Assembly (NCBI GenBank): GCA_964611895.1
Contig: CAZTDN010000005.1
Coordinates: 1-64,000 of the forward strand
Length of the DNA stretch: 64,000 nucleotides
Reading direction: 5' to 3'
Source of the DNA: JAIEOG01 sp964611895
GTDB lineage: Bacteria; Bdellovibrionota; FAC87; UBA2466
Shown: positions 48,970 to 58,348 of the stretch, in pieces
How the letters are laid out: each line of letters starts with the position of its first letter
Numbering within the stretch: position 1 is the first letter of the stretch
Made by a program: the position numbers and the translations under genes
Notes under the pieces: generated by a model
Told to the model about the DNA's origin: nothing
Seen by the model: the letters and a program-made list of their open reading frames with translations, nothing else
The model's database searches: none

Positions 48970-49719
48970 ATGAATCTAGCCTATGCCGCAGACACCGCCG
49001 CCGAACCCGTATCGATGAATGCCGTGGACATCATGTTCCATGCGGGACCTGTGGTTCAGCTTACGCTCCTGGTTTTGATCGGGTTCTCAATTGTGACCTG
49101 GGCGCTCATCTTTTTTAAATGGACCACGTTAAAACGCTGCGCAATCAACACAGAAAATTTTCTCGAAACTTTCTGGAGCGGCAAGAGCATGGACCACATT
49201 TATGCGGAGGCAAAAAAACACTCTGGGTCTTCTGTCTCAAAAGTTTTTCAGGCTGGATACGTCGAACTGCAGCGCTTGATGGAGCGTGAACGTCAAAAGC
49301 AGGCGCCCGGGGCAAGCCCGACCGATGTTTTGAGAACAGCCCCGCCAGAATCGTCGATTACCAATTTGGAACGGGCTGTGAGTCGGGCAAGTCGCAGCGA
49401 AACCATTCGTCTGGAAAGTTCTTTGGGGTTTTTGGCTACTACCGGGAGCACAGCACCCTTCATCGGACTTTTTGGAACGGTTTGGGGAATCATGAATGCG
49501 TTCCAGAGCATCGGGGCCGCTGGTGGTGCAAGTATTGCTACGGTAGCACCCTCCATTTCCGAAGCGCTCATTGCGACTGCAGTTGGTTTAGCGGCCGCCA
49601 TTCCGGCGGTGATGGCCTATAACTATTACACGCACCAGGTCCGGGCGCTCAAAGCGCAGATGGATAATTTTTCGAGTGATTTTCTCAATATCGTTAAAAG
49701 AAATTTTTTAGCAAACTAG
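48970..49719 (+). CDS. tolQ: TolQ, Tol-Pal energising subunit
   Basis: A 249-aa MotA/TolQ/ExbB-type inner-membrane protein with three helices (LTLLVLIGFSIVTWALIFFKW; FLATTGSTAPFIGLFGTVWGI; ALIATAVGLAAAIPAVMAYNYY). The TGSTAPFIGLFGTVWG motif is highly conserved. A Gln/Pro-rich cytoplasmic insert (about residues 105-125) is longer than in E. coli. It uses proton flow to drive TolA with TolR. The order tolQ-tolR-tolA-tolB points to Tol rather than ExbB. Confidence 0.94.
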   Translation: MNLAYAADTAAEPVSMNAVDIMFHAGPVVQLTLLVLIGFSIVTWALIFFKWTTLKRCAINTENFLETFWSGKSMDHIYAEAKKHSGSSVSKVFQAGYVELQRLMERERQKQAPGASPTDVLRTAPPESSITNLERAVSRASRSETIRLESSLGFLATTGSTAPFIGLFGTVWGIMNAFQSIGAAGGASIATVAPSISEALIATAVGLAAAIPAVMAYNYYTHQVRALKAQMDNFSSDFLNIVKRNFLAN

Positions 49720-49729
49720 GGAGCCTTCC

Positions 49730-50164
49730 ATGGCGATGAGCCCAAGCTCGGGGGATCAAAACGGCCCATTGGCCGAGATCAATATCACGCCACTTGTGGA
49801 TGTGATGCTAGTGCTGCTCGTGATTTTCATGGTCACTACACCCATGATGGAGAGCGGGGTTGCATTACAGCTTCCGAGAGCGTCCGCTAAGGCGCTTCCC
49901 AAAACGGACAAACCTCTCACCCTTAGTCTCACCAAGGAAACGCGGATTTTTATCGATAAACGAGAGATTCCATACTCCCAGCTCAGGGCTCAATTGAAAG
50001 ACTATTTCAAGCCGGGGCAACGTCGGGAAGTATTTATTCGAGCCGATGGAGAGCTGCCATACGCCGTGGTCGCAAAGACCATGGCTACCATTAAATCGGC
50101 GGGAATAGATCGCATTGGTTTGGTTACGTTGCCACCCGAAGGCGAAGTCCCAGGAGCACAATGA
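49730..50164 (+). CDS. tolR: TolR/ExbD-family protein
   Basis: 144 aa, single-pass. INITPLVDVMLVLLVIFMVTTP at residues 17-40 holds the conserved Asp (D in PLVDVMLVLL) needed for proton use; the periplasmic part (KETRIFIDKREIPYSQL, IRADGELPYAVV) is the TolR fold. It starts 10 bp after tolQ and overlaps tolA by 4 bp, so stoichiometry is likely set by coupling. Confidence 0.95.
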   Translation: MAMSPSSGDQNGPLAEINITPLVDVMLVLLVIFMVTTPMMESGVALQLPRASAKALPKTDKPLTLSLTKETRIFIDKREIPYSQLRAQLKDYFKPGQRREVFIRADGELPYAVVAKTMATIKSAGIDRIGLVTLPPEGEVPGAQ

Positions 50165-50982
50165 GTTCCGATGCTGCCCAAAATCCCTATCTTTACATAC
50201 CGCGCAAAGCGCTCACCGCATCGGTTATATTGCATTTGATGATTCCCTTGAGCTGGCTCACCGTGAAGGGGTTGGAGCTGTTGGGAATTAAACTCTTTCC
50301 TGCAACGCACATACAGGATGTGTACCAAGACTTCGTTCAGGTCGACATAGTCGGTCTCCCCGATATTACAGTGAAAGATTTGGAAGCCTTGGATACTTCA
50401 CTGCCAGAAGTCGAAAAGCCCGCGGCAAGACCCGAGCCCGTTCCGGAAGAAAAAGACGATACCATGGCACTCGAGGCGGAAAAAAAGGCGCTCGCTGAGA
50501 AAGAGAAAGCCGAAAAAGAAGAAAAACTAAAGAAACTGAAGAAAGAAGAAGAAGAACGAAAAAAAGCGCTCAAACAGATTGAAGAAGAAGCCAAACGCGA
50601 AGCCGCGTTAAAAGCTTTGTCTGCCGAGGGGAAACAGGGCCGTCTCAAATTGAAGGGGAATATCCTTTCCAAAGGCACCGCAGCGGTAGGAAATATCGGC
50701 ACTCCAAAAGATCAATACACAGCCATTATCATGGCCAAGATCAAAGAACGATTTTATATTATGCCATCCCAACGCGATCGCGGTCTGATGAGCACCATCC
50801 ACATTGAGCTCTATCCCACCGGAAGAGTGCGCTCTAAGCAAATAGTTCAGAGCTCTTTAGATAGGCTTTTTGATTCTGCGGTAATGCAAGCGATCGATGA
50901 CGCTCAGCCGCTTCCGATTCCCGAAGACCTATCGTTGATCCAAGGTGGAATCACAGTCACCTTTCGAGCGGAGGAAAAATGA
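50161..50982 (+). CDS. tolA: TolA-like protein with TonB C-terminal domain
   Basis: A 273-aa protein: a transmembrane helix near residues 17-38 (LTASVILHLMIPLSWL), a long Lys/Glu helix (about 95-165, EKKALAEKEKAEKEE... and KKLKKEEEERKKALK) spanning the periplasm, and a C-terminal TonB/TolA domain (IIMAKIKERFYI ... FDSAVMQAIDDAQPLPIP ... GGITVTFRAEE). The VQVDIVGLP segment precedes the helix. It links TolQR to TolB/Pal. The Lys-rich arm is about 70 residues long, short compared with E. coli TolA. Confidence 0.9.
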   Translation: MSSDAAQNPYLYIPRKALTASVILHLMIPLSWLTVKGLELLGIKLFPATHIQDVYQDFVQVDIVGLPDITVKDLEALDTSLPEVEKPAARPEPVPEEKDDTMALEAEKKALAEKEKAEKEEKLKKLKKEEEERKKALKQIEEEAKREAALKALSAEGKQGRLKLKGNILSKGTAAVGNIGTPKDQYTAIIMAKIKERFYIMPSQRDRGLMSTIHIELYPTGRVRSKQIVQSSLDRLFDSAVMQAIDDAQPLPIPEDLSLIQGGITVTFRAEEK

Positions 50983-52379
50983 TCCGAAGTGTGTTTCTGG
51001 CAATAGGTTTTCTAATCGCAAGCGCGGCATTGGCAGATATCGACATCACCATAGCCGGGGCTAAAGTGCGCAAAGCCAAAATTGCGATTGGAGAGCTCCG
51101 TCTGTCTCCCGGCGCTAAAGGAGATTCTGCGCTTGCTCCGAAAGTCGCGGCGGAAATAGTTTCAGACATTGAATGGTTAAACTTGTTTGAGCTCGCCCCC
51201 AAAGGAACTTACGCCGCGTTGGATTCTTCATCGAACTCGATCGACTTCGAATCCGGTAAGAAGGCCAACATTAGCTTCTACTTGCGGCTATTTTATCAGG
51301 TACTGAATGGAAAATTGGTCCTAGACGCGACTTTGTATGATGTGGCTGGAGGCAAAAAAGTATTTGGTACTCGGTATCAGTTCAACGTGGCTCAGTATTA
51401 TCGGGTTGTACACACGTTGTCCGAGGATATTCTCCAGACAATCACCGATGAAAGAGGTCTTTTTTTGAGTCGCGTGCTGATGGTCTGCCAGCCGGCGAAA
51501 AAAACAAAGAGCCCACCGAAGGACATCTATATCACCGATGCTGATGGTAGAAATCTCATTCAGTTGAGTAACGATAGGACTATTTCACTAAGTCCGTCCT
51601 GGGCTCCCGACGGCAAGTCCATCACCTACACCCAATATGACTGGGTATATGCAAATGGAATTCGAAAAAAGGGAACGGTCCTCAAGCGTCATAATCTTTC
51701 AAATGGACGCCGCCAGGTACTGTCCTCAAAAGATGGAATGAATAGCGGTGCGGCGTGGAAGCCGGACGGATCTCGAATTGCTGTTACTTTGAGTTTTACC
51801 GGGAGGCCTGAGCTGTACCTGATTGACCCAGGTGCTCCTGGAAATCCGGAGCCGCTGAGTCGAACGATTCAATGGCAGAAAATCGGCGGTGGGTTTCAGG
51901 CTACTAATAACAACCTTCTTTTCGAGGTGGAGCCGAGCTGGTCTCCCAACGGCAACGAGATGGTTATCTCTAGTGCGCGTAGTAAACACCCCATGATTTA
52001 TGTGATTGATATGCAAACAAAGGTCGCAAGACAGCTGACCTTTGCCGGGATCTACAACGCATCTCCTGCATGGTCGCCCAAGGGAAACAAAATCATTTTT
52101 TCCGCTCAGCGGCTAGAGGAAGGTAATTTCGATTTGTACCTCATTGATCCTGATGGCAACAACCTCCAGCGACTCACGATAGGAGACCGAGAGGGTCGAA
52201 AAAAAGTGAACAGCGAAAACGCAAGCTGGGCCCCTACAGGGCGGCATATTGTATTTAGTGCAAACGAGGGCGGAGTCTACGCCGTTTACGCCATGACGAT
52301 CGATGGGTCGATTATCCGAAAAATATCCCCGCCCGGGCAACAGTGTATGACTCCGGCCTGGGGACCCAAAGAGGGCTAA
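50979..52379 (+). CDS. tolB: TolB beta-propeller protein
   Basis: A 466-aa periplasmic protein with signal peptide (SVFLAIGFLIASAALA) and the TolB N-terminal domain followed by a six-bladed WD40-like propeller. Propeller repeats recur as SPSWAPDGKSITYTQ, AAWKPDGSRIAVTL, EPSWSPNGNEMVIS, SPAWSPKGNKIIFS, NASWAPTGRHIVFS. It overlaps tolA by 4 bp and ends the tol operon. In most genomes pal follows; here the next gene is mreB on the other strand. Confidence 0.95.
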   Translation: MIRSVFLAIGFLIASAALADIDITIAGAKVRKAKIAIGELRLSPGAKGDSALAPKVAAEIVSDIEWLNLFELAPKGTYAALDSSSNSIDFESGKKANISFYLRLFYQVLNGKLVLDATLYDVAGGKKVFGTRYQFNVAQYYRVVHTLSEDILQTITDERGLFLSRVLMVCQPAKKTKSPPKDIYITDADGRNLIQLSNDRTISLSPSWAPDGKSITYTQYDWVYANGIRKKGTVLKRHNLSNGRRQVLSSKDGMNSGAAWKPDGSRIAVTLSFTGRPELYLIDPGAPGNPEPLSRTIQWQKIGGGFQATNNNLLFEVEPSWSPNGNEMVISSARSKHPMIYVIDMQTKVARQLTFAGIYNASPAWSPKGNKIIFSAQRLEEGNFDLYLIDPDGNNLQRLTIGDREGRKKVNSENASWAPTGRHIVFSANEGGVYAVYAMTIDGSIIRKISPPGQQCMTPAWGPKEG

Positions 52380-52383
52380 ACTA

Positions 52384-53445
52384 TTATTCGATTGTTAGAG
52401 ACTTTAAGAGGTCGAGTTGGTCCAAGACTTTTCCAGAACCGATCACAACACACTTAAGAGGATCTTCCGCGTACATAACTGGAAGCCCGGTGCGTTCTCG
52501 GATCAAGATATCAAAATTGGCCAACAGGGAGCCCCCTCCCGCCAAAACAATGCCCTTGTCGACGATATCCGCGGCTAGCTCAGGTGGGGTGCGTTCCAAA
52601 GCTTGTTTAACCGCATCCACTACAATGTTGACTTGATCAACCAACGCTTCGCGGATTTCATCGCTGCTTACAGTTACTGTTTTGGGGCTGCCGACGACGA
52701 GATCGCGGCCTTTAACTTCGCAGTATTTGACTTCATCAAAAGGAAAAGCGTTGCCGATTTCGATTTTGATTTGTTCCGCGGTGCGCTCGCCAATCAGCAA
52801 GTTGTACTGGCGCTTGATATAGTTGACGATTGCTTCGTCAAACTTGTCCCCGGCTACGCGAACAGACTGACTGTACACGATTCCACCCAAGGAAATAACG
52901 GCAACTTCAGTCGTTCCGCCACCAATATCGACGATCATATTGCCCGACGGTTCGGTAATCGGCAGGCCAGCGCCAATGGCAGCGGCCATCGGTTCTTCGA
53001 TCAAAAACACTTCTCTTGCACCTGCGGATTGGGCAGATTCACGAACGGCTCGTCTCTCCACTTGGGTGATTCCGAAAGGCACGCAAATGATAATGCGGGG
53101 ACGGACCAGGGTGATTTTTTCCTGGGATTTGGCAATAAAGTACTTGAGCATGCTTTGAGTGACTTCGAAGTCCGCGATTACGCCATCTTTCATGGGGCGG
53201 ATAGCAACGATGCTTCCCGGAGTGCGGCCAAGCATTTCCTTTGCTTCGCGTCCGACAGCCAAAACACGGCTTGGACCTCCGCGAGCATTTTTTGCAACGG
53301 CTACCACGGAGGGCTCGTCGATGATGAGACCTCGATTTTTCGCGTAGACCAACGTGTTTGCAGTGCCCAAGTCGATCGCAAGATCGCTCGAAAACATCCC
53401 CATTAATCGGTTCATGACTCTTCGAGTCGGGTTGATATTTGTCAT
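52384..53445 (-). CDS. mreB: rod-shape-determining protein MreB
   Basis: A 353-aa actin-like ATPase that guides lateral wall synthesis. IDLGTANTLVYAKNRGLIIDEPSV, the phosphate-2 region IVDIGGGTTEVAVISLGG, VCVPFGITQVERRAV and IVLAGGGSLLANFD are all standard. N-terminal RRVMNRLMGMFSSDLA could be the membrane-binding amphipathic helix. Its 3' end faces tolB at 4 bp. mreC/mreD would normally follow; instead tolB lies there, so mreB is solitary in this window. Confidence 0.97.
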   Translation of the reverse strand: MTNINPTRRVMNRLMGMFSSDLAIDLGTANTLVYAKNRGLIIDEPSVVAVAKNARGGPSRVLAVGREAKEMLGRTPGSIVAIRPMKDGVIADFEVTQSMLKYFIAKSQEKITLVRPRIIICVPFGITQVERRAVRESAQSAGAREVFLIEEPMAAAIGAGLPITEPSGNMIVDIGGGTTEVAVISLGGIVYSQSVRVAGDKFDEAIVNYIKRQYNLLIGERTAEQIKIEIGNAFPFDEVKYCEVKGRDLVVGSPKTVTVSSDEIREALVDQVNIVVDAVKQALERTPPELAADIVDKGIVLAGGGSLLANFDILIRERTGLPVMYAEDPLKCVVIGSGKVLDQLDLLKSLTIE

Positions 53446-53641
53446 AAAACCGCTAGCTCCCTTTTTACGTACATCCAGACTTAAACAGATTAAGGGTTTT
53501 TATATAGGCTCTTTATCCAATAGTCACGGCCATTTAGGGAGGGGAGCGAAGGCTGGACACCCGGGGGCTTTTAGCTCAATTTTGAGGGTGAAAAAGCCGA
53601 ATAGTTAAGAAAGAACCGGATCTTAACTCTTCGAGGCCTGT
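53446..53641. promoter_or_regulatory. 196-bp divergent region mreB / Ser-Thr kinase
   Basis: Both genes are expressed away from this spacer. A strong hairpin lies at 53566-53598: GGCTTTT pairs with AAAAAGCC and CTCAA with TTGAG inside it, in the leader of the kinase. A terminator of mreB-side read-through or an attenuator are both possible. No clear -35/-10 pair found. Confidence 0.35.
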
Positions 53642-56023
53642 TTGGATTTCAAGCCCTTCAAAATGGGTAAGTACCTCTTGATGGAACGTCTTGCCACGGG
53701 CGGGATGGCCGAAGTGTATCGTGCGCGAGCTCAGGGAGCCGGTGGATTCGAAAAACAAGTCGCGATCAAGAGAATCTTGCCCAGCTACAGCCAGAACGAC
53801 GAGTTTCGCAAGATGTTTGAGTACGAAGCACGACTCTCAAGCATGCTTACCCATGCGAACATCGTGCAGATTTTTGATTTTAATAAATTTGGCGAAACCT
53901 ATCTGTTGGCCATGGAGTATGTAGATGGCAAAAACCTGCGCCAGTTCGTAAACAAGTGCCGCAAGGTTGGGGTGCAGTTTCCGGTAGAGTTTTCGGTTTT
54001 TGTAGTCAACGAAGTCTGCAAAGGTCTCGAATATGCGCATGGTAAACGCGATGACCTTACCGGCAAGATGCTCAACATTATTCATCGGGACATGTCCCCG
54101 CAAAATATTATGCTCTCTTACGAGGGGGCTGTAAAAATCGTCGACTTTGGTATCGCAAAGGCCAAAGATCGAGTCGACGAGACCCGCTCCGGAGTGATTA
54201 AGGGCAAGTTCGGGTATATGTCGCCCGAACAGGCTAATGGCCAGTCGGTAGATCACCGTACCGATATTTTTTCTACCGGGATTATCCTCTGGGAACTTCT
54301 TACAGGTCGAAGATTGTTTGCCGCCGAAAGCGACCTCGCAACTCTGCGAATGATCCAGGAATGTGTCATCACACCGCCCTCGAAAATCAATCCACGTGTC
54401 CCGGCTGACCTCGAAAAAATAGTAATGAAAGTTCTCTCCAAAGATCTCAAGCTTCGTTACACCTCAGCTGGAGATTTGCATCGACACTTGTTGGAGTTCT
54501 TGAGCAAACACGCTCCCACGTTTACCCAAAGAGAAGTGTCTGGAATTCTGCATAAAGCTTTTGCAGATGAAATTTCGAAAGAAAAGAAGCGTTTCGAACA
54601 GCTGAACCGCCAATCCATTCCGTTTTCACAGGGGGCGAGCAAAAAGCGCGATGAGGATGACCATAATGATGTTTCTGATGTCCTCGAAGGAACGCAAACG
54701 CGTTCGGATATTGCCGAGCCAACTGCCGACACTTTTGGAGATGAAGAGGTTGCAGCCCCTGAGCTCTCCAAAGTTGCTGAATTGGAGGGCACGCAGCTAT
54801 CTTCTTCTGCTATCTCGCTCGGGTTGGATCCTGAGCAATCTAATGTGACCAAGAGTGAAGTCGGAGTACCGATCGAAAACGAAGATCCTAGCATTGGAAA
54901 AGAATCCACGGCTGCTGGTTCTTCCCAAATTAGTATCGTCAAAGAAGACCAGGAATTGGATTTAGTCCTTCCGGGAGGGGGAAAGCACGCTTTCAATAAA
55001 CAACCCTCCGAAGGCCAAGCTAAACTCGGTTTGGTCGTGGAGAATGCTTGGGAAGGTGCTGCAATCTTACCCATGGGCGTCGAGAGCGAAAAAAAACCGA
55101 CTGCCGAAGGCACCGGTACTCCAGTAACGATCGAGGCGGCGGAACCGGGGGATACAAGTCCCTCCCGGGCCGGAGAGGTATCCACTCTGGGAGCGTCGGC
55201 TCCAATCGAGAAAATAATCGTCGCGCAACCCCCCACGCCTACTCCAGCTGCGAAGCCATTTGAAATCGCCAAGCCGACACAGTTTGATCGTCCGGACTGG
55301 GGCAGCCGTCCCATGAAGGACTACCGTGAACGACCCCGGCCAAGTAAAAAGCGACGGTTCCACCCGGTATTACCGCTAGTCGCTCTGTTGGTTCTCACGG
55401 CATATGTTTACAAGCTTTATTGGGACGGCTCAGTTGGCGAATACCTTGAAAACAGTCAGTTGCGCGATCCCACCCAAAACCCGACAGGTGTTGTGGATAA
55501 GCCCAACGTGTCGGATGCGGACTCAGTCTCCCGCAAGCCCGTGGGTGAGTGCACTTTAGAGGTTCGCTCCCAACCGCCGGGTGCGATGGTCCGCGAAAAT
55601 AAAGAAGAGAGGGGGCTAACACCCCTCGTTTTGTCGGGTCCATGCCATCGTTCGGTGAACATCGAGCTTTTAAAAGAGGGTTTCGAATACCTTTCCGAAA
55701 ATGTGGTCATTGGTCCCAAAATGACAGAATGGGGACGCGCTCTCAAGGCAATCCCCATGGGGAATCTCATTCTGAGTTTAGGGTTTAACGCCAACGTTCT
55801 AGTAAATGGGGAGCCTGTGCGGGACGCCAAAGCACAAATTCCGCTTACGCTGCCATTGCGCGCAAAGCGAACTCACCGCATTCGTCTGATAAACCCCACT
55901 CTCAAAATCGATCTCGAAACTTCCGTTCAAATTCAGGAAGGGCAAAACACCCCCATTGCCTTTACCCTAGAAGAAGCCATCGCAAGATCGACCAGCAAAC
56001 CGGCTCAAAAATCGATCAGGTAG
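53642..56023 (+). CDS. membrane Ser/Thr protein kinase with PEGA-like C-terminus
   Basis: A 793-aa Hanks-type kinase. Domain order: Gly-rich loop ATGGMAEVYRA (20-30), AIKRI Lys, catalytic loop HRDMSPQNI (His148-Asp150), DFG Asp168, GKFGYMSPEQ; then a Glu/Ser-rich linker (330-560), one transmembrane helix (FHPVLPLVALLVLTAYVYKLYW) near 575, and an extracytoplasmic part with PEGA-like repeats (CTLEVRSQPPGAMVREN; LILSLGFNANVLVNGEPV). This layout is frequent in Myxococcota and relatives. Start TTG 53642 with GAGG upstream, or ATG 53663, which loses seven residues before the first strand. Targets unknown. Confidence 0.9.
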   Translation: MDFKPFKMGKYLLMERLATGGMAEVYRARAQGAGGFEKQVAIKRILPSYSQNDEFRKMFEYEARLSSMLTHANIVQIFDFNKFGETYLLAMEYVDGKNLRQFVNKCRKVGVQFPVEFSVFVVNEVCKGLEYAHGKRDDLTGKMLNIIHRDMSPQNIMLSYEGAVKIVDFGIAKAKDRVDETRSGVIKGKFGYMSPEQANGQSVDHRTDIFSTGIILWELLTGRRLFAAESDLATLRMIQECVITPPSKINPRVPADLEKIVMKVLSKDLKLRYTSAGDLHRHLLEFLSKHAPTFTQREVSGILHKAFADEISKEKKRFEQLNRQSIPFSQGASKKRDEDDHNDVSDVLEGTQTRSDIAEPTADTFGDEEVAAPELSKVAELEGTQLSSSAISLGLDPEQSNVTKSEVGVPIENEDPSIGKESTAAGSSQISIVKEDQELDLVLPGGGKHAFNKQPSEGQAKLGLVVENAWEGAAILPMGVESEKKPTAEGTGTPVTIEAAEPGDTSPSRAGEVSTLGASAPIEKIIVAQPPTPTPAAKPFEIAKPTQFDRPDWGSRPMKDYRERPRPSKKRRFHPVLPLVALLVLTAYVYKLYWDGSVGEYLENSQLRDPTQNPTGVVDKPNVSDADSVSRKPVGECTLEVRSQPPGAMVRENKEERGLTPLVLSGPCHRSVNIELLKEGFEYLSENVVIGPKMTEWGRALKAIPMGNLILSLGFNANVLVNGEPVRDAKAQIPLTLPLRAKRTHRIRLINPTLKIDLETSVQIQEGQNTPIAFTLEEAIARSTSKPAQKSIR

Positions 56024-56063
56024 CAGTGGTTTCGCTCACCTAGCCCTGTTACAATCCCGGCCC

Positions 56064-57269
56064 ATGACACGAACACAGCAGCTTCTTCAGTCTATTGATC
56101 ACTATGGCGCTCACAACTACCTTCCCCTGCCGGTTGTACTGGCCAGAGGAAAAGATTCCACGGTTTGGGATGTCGAAGGGAAATCTTATTTGGATTTCCT
56201 GTCTTGTTATTCAGCGCTGAACTTTGGGCATCAGCACCCGGTTCTTGTGGCGCGTTTAGTGGAGCAGTTGGGTAAACTAGCTCTTTGTTCTCGGGCGTTT
56301 CATAGCGAAGAGCTTTGTCTTTTCAGTCAGGAACTCGCTGAGTCTGTGCAAATGGATCAAGTGCTACCGATGAATAGTGGTGCCGAAGCCGTAGAAACGG
56401 CGCTCAAAATCGCTCGAAAATGGGGTTATGAAAAGCGGGGCGTAAAAAAAGACGCCAACATTATTGTATTTACGAATAACTTTCATGGTCGAACCATCAC
56501 CATTGTTTCTTTTTCCTCTGAGCCAGATTATCGAGCGGGGTTTGGTCCGTTCACTCCTGGTTTCAAAGAAGTACCATTCGACTCACTTTCCCAGTTAGAA
56601 AGCGCGATAGACGAAAACACCGTCGCGGTACTGATGGAACCGATTCAAGCCGAGGCCGGGATCCTGCTGCCAGCGCCGGGCTTTTTGAAGTCGGTTCGCG
56701 AGCTTTGTACACGTAAAAACCTGTTGCTTTTGATGGATGAAATCCAAACTGGTTTAGGGCGCACGGGTCGAGACTATTGTTTTCAACATGAGGGCGCTAA
56801 ACCCGACCTCCTTATTTTGGGAAAATCCCTGGGCGGAGGGCTGCTGCCCATCTCCGCTGTAGTGGGGCGCAAAGAAGTCATGGACGTGATTCAGCCGGGC
56901 CAACACGGTTCTACTTTTGGCGGGAACCCCTTGGCTAGCGCCGTTGCGCGGTCGGCGCTGCAATTGCTCCAGAAAGAAAAACTCTCCGATCGGTCCGCTA
57001 AAATGGGCGCTCAAATCATCGATTGGCTCAAAGCGGCGCAGCTTCCCAAAGTGAAGCAGATCCGGGGTAAGGGAGCTCTGATCGGAATCGAGCTGGAACC
57101 CAGTTCAGGGGGGGCTAGACGCTATTGCGAGAAAATTGCTCAAGAAGGTGTTTTGTGTAAAGAAACACATACTTATGTGATCCGTATCGCCCCACCTTTG
57201 GTGATCTCCGACTCGGAATTGGAGCGCGGAATTCAAACAGTGGCGCGAGTGGTTCGAGAGCTGGCATAG
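56064..57269 (+). CDS. rocD: ornithine aminotransferase
   Basis: A 401-aa class-III PLP transaminase converting ornithine and 2-oxoglutarate to glutamate semialdehyde and glutamate. YGAHNYLPLPVVLARGKDSTVWD at the start is the ornithine-aminotransferase signature; DEIQTGLGRTG and the PLP-binding Lys254 (LGKSLGGGLLPIS) are canonical. It stands alone, 41 bp after the kinase and 70 bp before the LptM-like frame; arginine or proline catabolism is inferred. No arginase nearby. Confidence 0.95.
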   Translation: MTRTQQLLQSIDHYGAHNYLPLPVVLARGKDSTVWDVEGKSYLDFLSCYSALNFGHQHPVLVARLVEQLGKLALCSRAFHSEELCLFSQELAESVQMDQVLPMNSGAEAVETALKIARKWGYEKRGVKKDANIIVFTNNFHGRTITIVSFSSEPDYRAGFGPFTPGFKEVPFDSLSQLESAIDENTVAVLMEPIQAEAGILLPAPGFLKSVRELCTRKNLLLLMDEIQTGLGRTGRDYCFQHEGAKPDLLILGKSLGGGLLPISAVVGRKEVMDVIQPGQHGSTFGGNPLASAVARSALQLLQKEKLSDRSAKMGAQIIDWLKAAQLPKVKQIRGKGALIGIELEPSSGGARRYCEKIAQEGVLCKETHTYVIRIAPPLVISDSELERGIQTVARVVRELA

Positions 57270-57338
57270 TGGCCCAGGGGGCCAGCTTGCTGGCGGGGGG
57301 CGCGGCATGCTAAACGGGCGGTCAGGCGGTTTGAAGTG

Positions 57339-57479
57339 GTGAGACGGTTTGTTTCTTTTATCGCGTGTCTGGCTTGTTTGGCGGCACTGGCCCGTTGCGG
57401 GGTCATGGGCGCGCCAAAGAATTACGTAGATGTCCATCCCGAAACCCGGAAACCCACCGCTGAGGATAAAGCAGAATGA
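57339..57479 (+). CDS. lptM: LptM-like small lipoprotein
   Basis: A 46-aa frame, GTG 57339 to TGA 57479, overlapping the dapF ATG by 3 bp (ATGA). It has a hydrophobic segment (FIACLACLAALA) and a cysteine followed by GVMGAPKNY, the CGxxGxPxxY pattern that follows the lipidated Cys in LptM (YifL), and a Pro/Lys-rich tail. In enterobacteria yifL/lptM is also directly upstream of dapF. LptM assists LptD assembly. The residue before the Cys is Arg instead of Gly/Ala/Ser, which weakens the lipobox. Call from pattern and synteny. Confidence 0.65.
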   Translation: MRRFVSFIACLACLAALARCGVMGAPKNYVDVHPETRKPTAEDKAE

Positions 57480-58348
57480 AAGTTCACTTCATAAAAATGC
57501 AGGGCTGTGGAAACGATTTTCTCGTGGTGGATGCCATTCGGGCAGCTACGGCGCCTCGTTTTCGTCCCTATGAGGTTCAATACTACTGCGATAGGCACTT
57601 TGGCGTGGGGGCAGATGGGCTGGTCGTTCTGCACCGAAGTGACAAAGCGGATGTGGGTTGGACTTTTTATAATTCCGATGGTTCCGCGGCCGAAATGTGT
57701 GGCAACGCTGCTCGATGTGTCATTCGCTATGTTTCCGAAAAATACCTGCCCGATGAAACAATATCGATCGAAACTCTTGCGGGAATAGTAAAGGGACGCA
57801 AACTTTCCGATGGTGGGGTGGAAGTTTCCCTTGTTCAACAAAAGCCCTTTGTTTTCGATTACCGGGAAATGATTCTGGAAATCGACAAGACAGCCTATCA
57901 AGTTTACTGCACGGACACTGGCGTTCCACATGCAGTTCTTGAAGTCAGGGATCTGATTACCTATCCCATCACGAGAGTGGGAAAACAAATTCAGTCGCAC
58001 CCCGTTTTCAAAGACAAGGGAACTAACGTCACTTTTTGGCAAAAGTTAGTCAGTAACCGAATTCGCGCGACGACATTCGAAAGAGGCGTGGGTGCCGAAA
58101 CTCTCGCGTGCGGGACAGGTGCCGCGGCGGCAGCACTGATTTTTTCTCAGCTTTATGCCCAGCCACTCCCTATCAATATTTCCGTTCCCGGTGGCGAACT
58201 CATGATCGATCTCAGTCCGGTTTCTCGGGTGCTGTTGCTCACCGGCCCAGCGGAGTATGTATTTGAAGTGGAGTTGGAAAGCGCGCCCCCACATTTTGAA
58301 AAGCAGACTATTTTCAGTGCAAACCCCCAGCCCAGGACTCCTCTGTGA
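57476..58348 (+). CDS. dapF: diaminopimelate epimerase
   Basis: A 290-aa PLP-independent epimerase interconverting LL- and meso-diaminopimelate. The start KVHFIKMQGCGNDFLVVDA is canonical, the catalytic Cys pair is in MCGNAARCVIRY (about residue 80) and ETLACGTGAAAAA (about 217). It lies in the operon lptM-dapF-dapA-dapB-dapL with 3-4-bp overlaps. Product meso-DAP feeds peptidoglycan and lysine. Confidence 0.97.
   Translation: MKVHFIKMQGCGNDFLVVDAIRAATAPRFRPYEVQYYCDRHFGVGADGLVVLHRSDKADVGWTFYNSDGSAAEMCGNAARCVIRYVSEKYLPDETISIETLAGIVKGRKLSDGGVEVSLVQQKPFVFDYREMILEIDKTAYQVYCTDTGVPHAVLEVRDLITYPITRVGKQIQSHPVFKDKGTNVTFWQKLVSNRIRATTFERGVGAETLACGTGAAAAALIFSQLYAQPLPINISVPGGELMIDLSPVSRVLLLTGPAEYVFEVELESAPPHFEKQTIFSANPQPRTPL

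Noticed and set aside
52603..53406. Open frame of 267 codons opposite mreB
   Set aside because: mreB is unambiguous on the other strand; the frame has no recognisable family.
54457..55314. Open frame of 285 codons opposite the Ser/Thr kinase linker
   Set aside because: Antisense to the Glu/Ser-rich linker; no ribosome site and Ser/Pro-rich composition only.
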